A stretch of DNA of 34,092 bases, taken from contig JAGAOE010000227.1 in assembly GCA_017623885.1 (NCBI GenBank), positions 1-34,092 of the forward strand. The letters run 5' to 3'. Shown one piece after another: positions 33,039-34,092 of the stretch; the stretch's first letter is position 1; each line of letters starts with the position of its first letter. This stretch comes from Eubacterium sp. (GTDB lineage: Bacteria > Bacillota > Clostridia > Lachnospirales > Lachnospiraceae). The position numbers and the translations under genes are program-made. The notes beneath the pieces were generated by a model that ran no database searches, was not told the origin of the DNA, and worked only from the letters and a program-made list of their open reading frames with translations.

Positions 33039-34092
33039 TCATTTTCCTTCATCCAATTTCAGAACACTCATAAATGCTTCCTGCGGTATTTCTACACTGC
33101 CGACCTGACGCATTCTCTTTTTACCTTCTTTTTGCTTTTCAAGCAATTTTCTCTTTCTGGTAATATCTCCACCGTAACATTTTGCCAACACGTCTTTGCG
33201 CACCGCTTTTACCGTCTCACGTGCAATAATCTTGCTGCCGACTGCCGCCTGAATCGGAATCTCGAATAAATGTCTGGGAATTTCCCCTTTCAATCGTTCA
33301 CACATCCGACGACCGCGCTCATACGCAGTTCCGGCAAACACAATAAAGGATAACGCATCTACCGGCTCATGATTGATCAAAATATCTAATTTCACAAGAT
33401 CAGAACGCTCATAGCCCTTCATTTCGTAGTCAAACGAAGCATATCCGCGCGAACGTGATTTTAACGCATCAAAGAAATCATAGATAATCTCATTTAACGG
33501 CAAATCATATTTCAAGACCGCACGTGTTTCCTCGATGTATTCCATACTGATATAAATACCGCGTCGCTCTTGGCACAAATCCATAATCGAACCGATGAAT
33601 TCACTGGTCACCATGATTTCTGCCGACACAAACGGTTCTTCCATATATTCAATCTCAGAAGGGTCCGGTAAATTTGACGGATTCGTCAAATCAATCACTT
33701 CTCCATCTGTCTTATGCACTTTGTAAATAACACCCGGTGCTGTCGTCACCAAATCCAGATTGTATTCCCGCTCCAGACGCTCCTGTATAATCTCCAGATG
33801 CAACAAGCCTAAAAATCCACAGCGGAAACCAAATCCCAGCGCAATGGAAGTCTCCGGTTCAAAGTGCAACGATGCATCATTCAATTGAAGCTTTTCCAAC
33901 GCATCACGGAGATCCGGATATTTTGCACTGTCTGCAGGATACAGACCACAATATACCATCGGATTCACTTTTTTATATCCCGGCAACGGCTCTGCACACG
34001 GACGCTGCGCATCCGTCACGGTATCTCCCACTCGCGTATCCTTCACGTTCTTTAACGATGCCGTGATATAGCCTACCATACCGGCAGATAAT
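33039..34092 (-). CDS. lepA: Elongation factor 4 (LepA), 3' part only
   Basis: The frame is open to the right edge, so only the last 350 or so of about 600 residues are present; the GTPase domain is outside. Visible: [20 protein letters not shown] of domain 2, then [20 protein letters not shown], the EF-G-like domains with [14 protein letters not shown], and the LepA-specific C-terminal domain with [20 protein letters not shown] and [11 protein letters not shown]. The ATG at 34079 is internal, since conserved residues (LSAG) precede it. A ribosomal GTPase active in initiation or back-translocation. Upstream partner of hemW. Confidence 0.97.
   Translation of the reverse strand, partial: LSAGMVGYITASLKNVKDTRVGDTVTDAQRPCAEPLPGYKKVNPMVYCGLYPADSAKYPDLRDALEKLQLNDASLHFEPETSIALGFGFRCGFLGLLHLEIIQERLEREYNLDLVTTAPGVIYKVHKTDGEVIDLTNPSNLPDPSEIEYMEEPFVSAEIMVTSEFIGSIMDLCQERRGIYISMEYIEETRAVLKYDLPLNEIIYDFFDALKSRSRGYASFDYEMKGYERSDLVKLDILINHEPVDALSFIVFAGTAYERGRRMCERLKGEIPRHLFEIPIQAAVGSKIIARETVKAVRKDVLAKCYGGDITRKRKLLEKQKEGKKRMRQVGSVEIPQEAFMSVLKLDEGK

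Overview
The window looks like chromosomal core DNA of a low-to-moderate GC Gram-positive anaerobe of the class Clostridia, most likely Lachnospiraceae. The evidence is a perfect CIRCE site before hrcA, the lepA-hemW-hrcA-grpE-dnaK-dnaJ-prmA-rsmE-mtaB gene order known from Firmicutes, an ireB-ruvX-yrzB cluster, RNase J, purine-rich Shine-Dalgarno sites before nearly every gene and sigma-A type promoters. The family assignment is inferred from protein style only. No rRNA, tRNA, CRISPR, prophage or insertion sequence was seen.

Layout, left to right. (1) 1-933: 3' part of chorismate synthase (+), closed by a bidirectional terminator. (2) 1029-3706: a chemoreceptor and a DAACS-family symporter, each on the minus strand with its own promoter. 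(3) 3867-7009: a three-gene minus-strand operon of an SPFH protein with C-terminal zinc ribbons, a membrane-anchored double zinc-ribbon protein and a TPM-domain protein. These resemble YdjI, YdjG and YdjH of the Bacillus PspA envelope-stress operon, but no pspA is present here. (4) 7296-8720: glutamine synthetase (+). (5) 8817-15362: a minus-strand operon reading ireB, ruvX, yrzB, RNase J, ylbF-like, a small MltG-like gene broken by an in-frame TGA, trmR, trhP and a beta-propeller lactonase. TrmR and TrhP together make the wobble base 5-methoxyuridine in tRNA. (6) 15471-17231: mtaB (-), diverging from a degenerate HPr-like gene (+). (7) 17477-21603: prmA-rsmE-cysteine desulfurase-thiI operon (-); the last two form the 4-thiouridine sulfur relay. 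(8) 21955-24582: proC, a membrane-bound XRE regulator and a coiled-coil J-domain-like protein. (9) 24762-29696: the hrcA-grpE-dnaK-dnaJ heat-shock operon (-). (10) 29821-31836: a FlK-like thioesterase (-) and a 7TM HD-GYP phosphodiesterase (+), diverging. (11) 31876-34092: hemW and the 3' part of lepA (-).

Much of the window serves translation: tRNA modification (MtaB, ThiI with its desulfurase, TrhP/TrmR), rRNA or ribosomal-protein methylation (RsmE, PrmA), EF4/LepA, RuvX/YqgF, RNase J and the chaperones. The ancestral Firmicutes superoperon appears to have been split by insertions: HD-GYP and thioesterase between hemW and hrcA; J-protein, XRE and proC between dnaJ and prmA; desulfurase, thiI and the HPr-like gene between rsmE and mtaB.

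The least ordinary items are two intergenic, highly folded elements (17290-17475 and 21757-21950) that share core end motifs but have different stem arms; the YdjIGH-like cassette without PspA; the interrupted MltG-like gene; an HPr-like protein lacking the histidine but keeping the regulatory serine; and a DAACS transporter with alanine in place of the side-chain-binding arginine.
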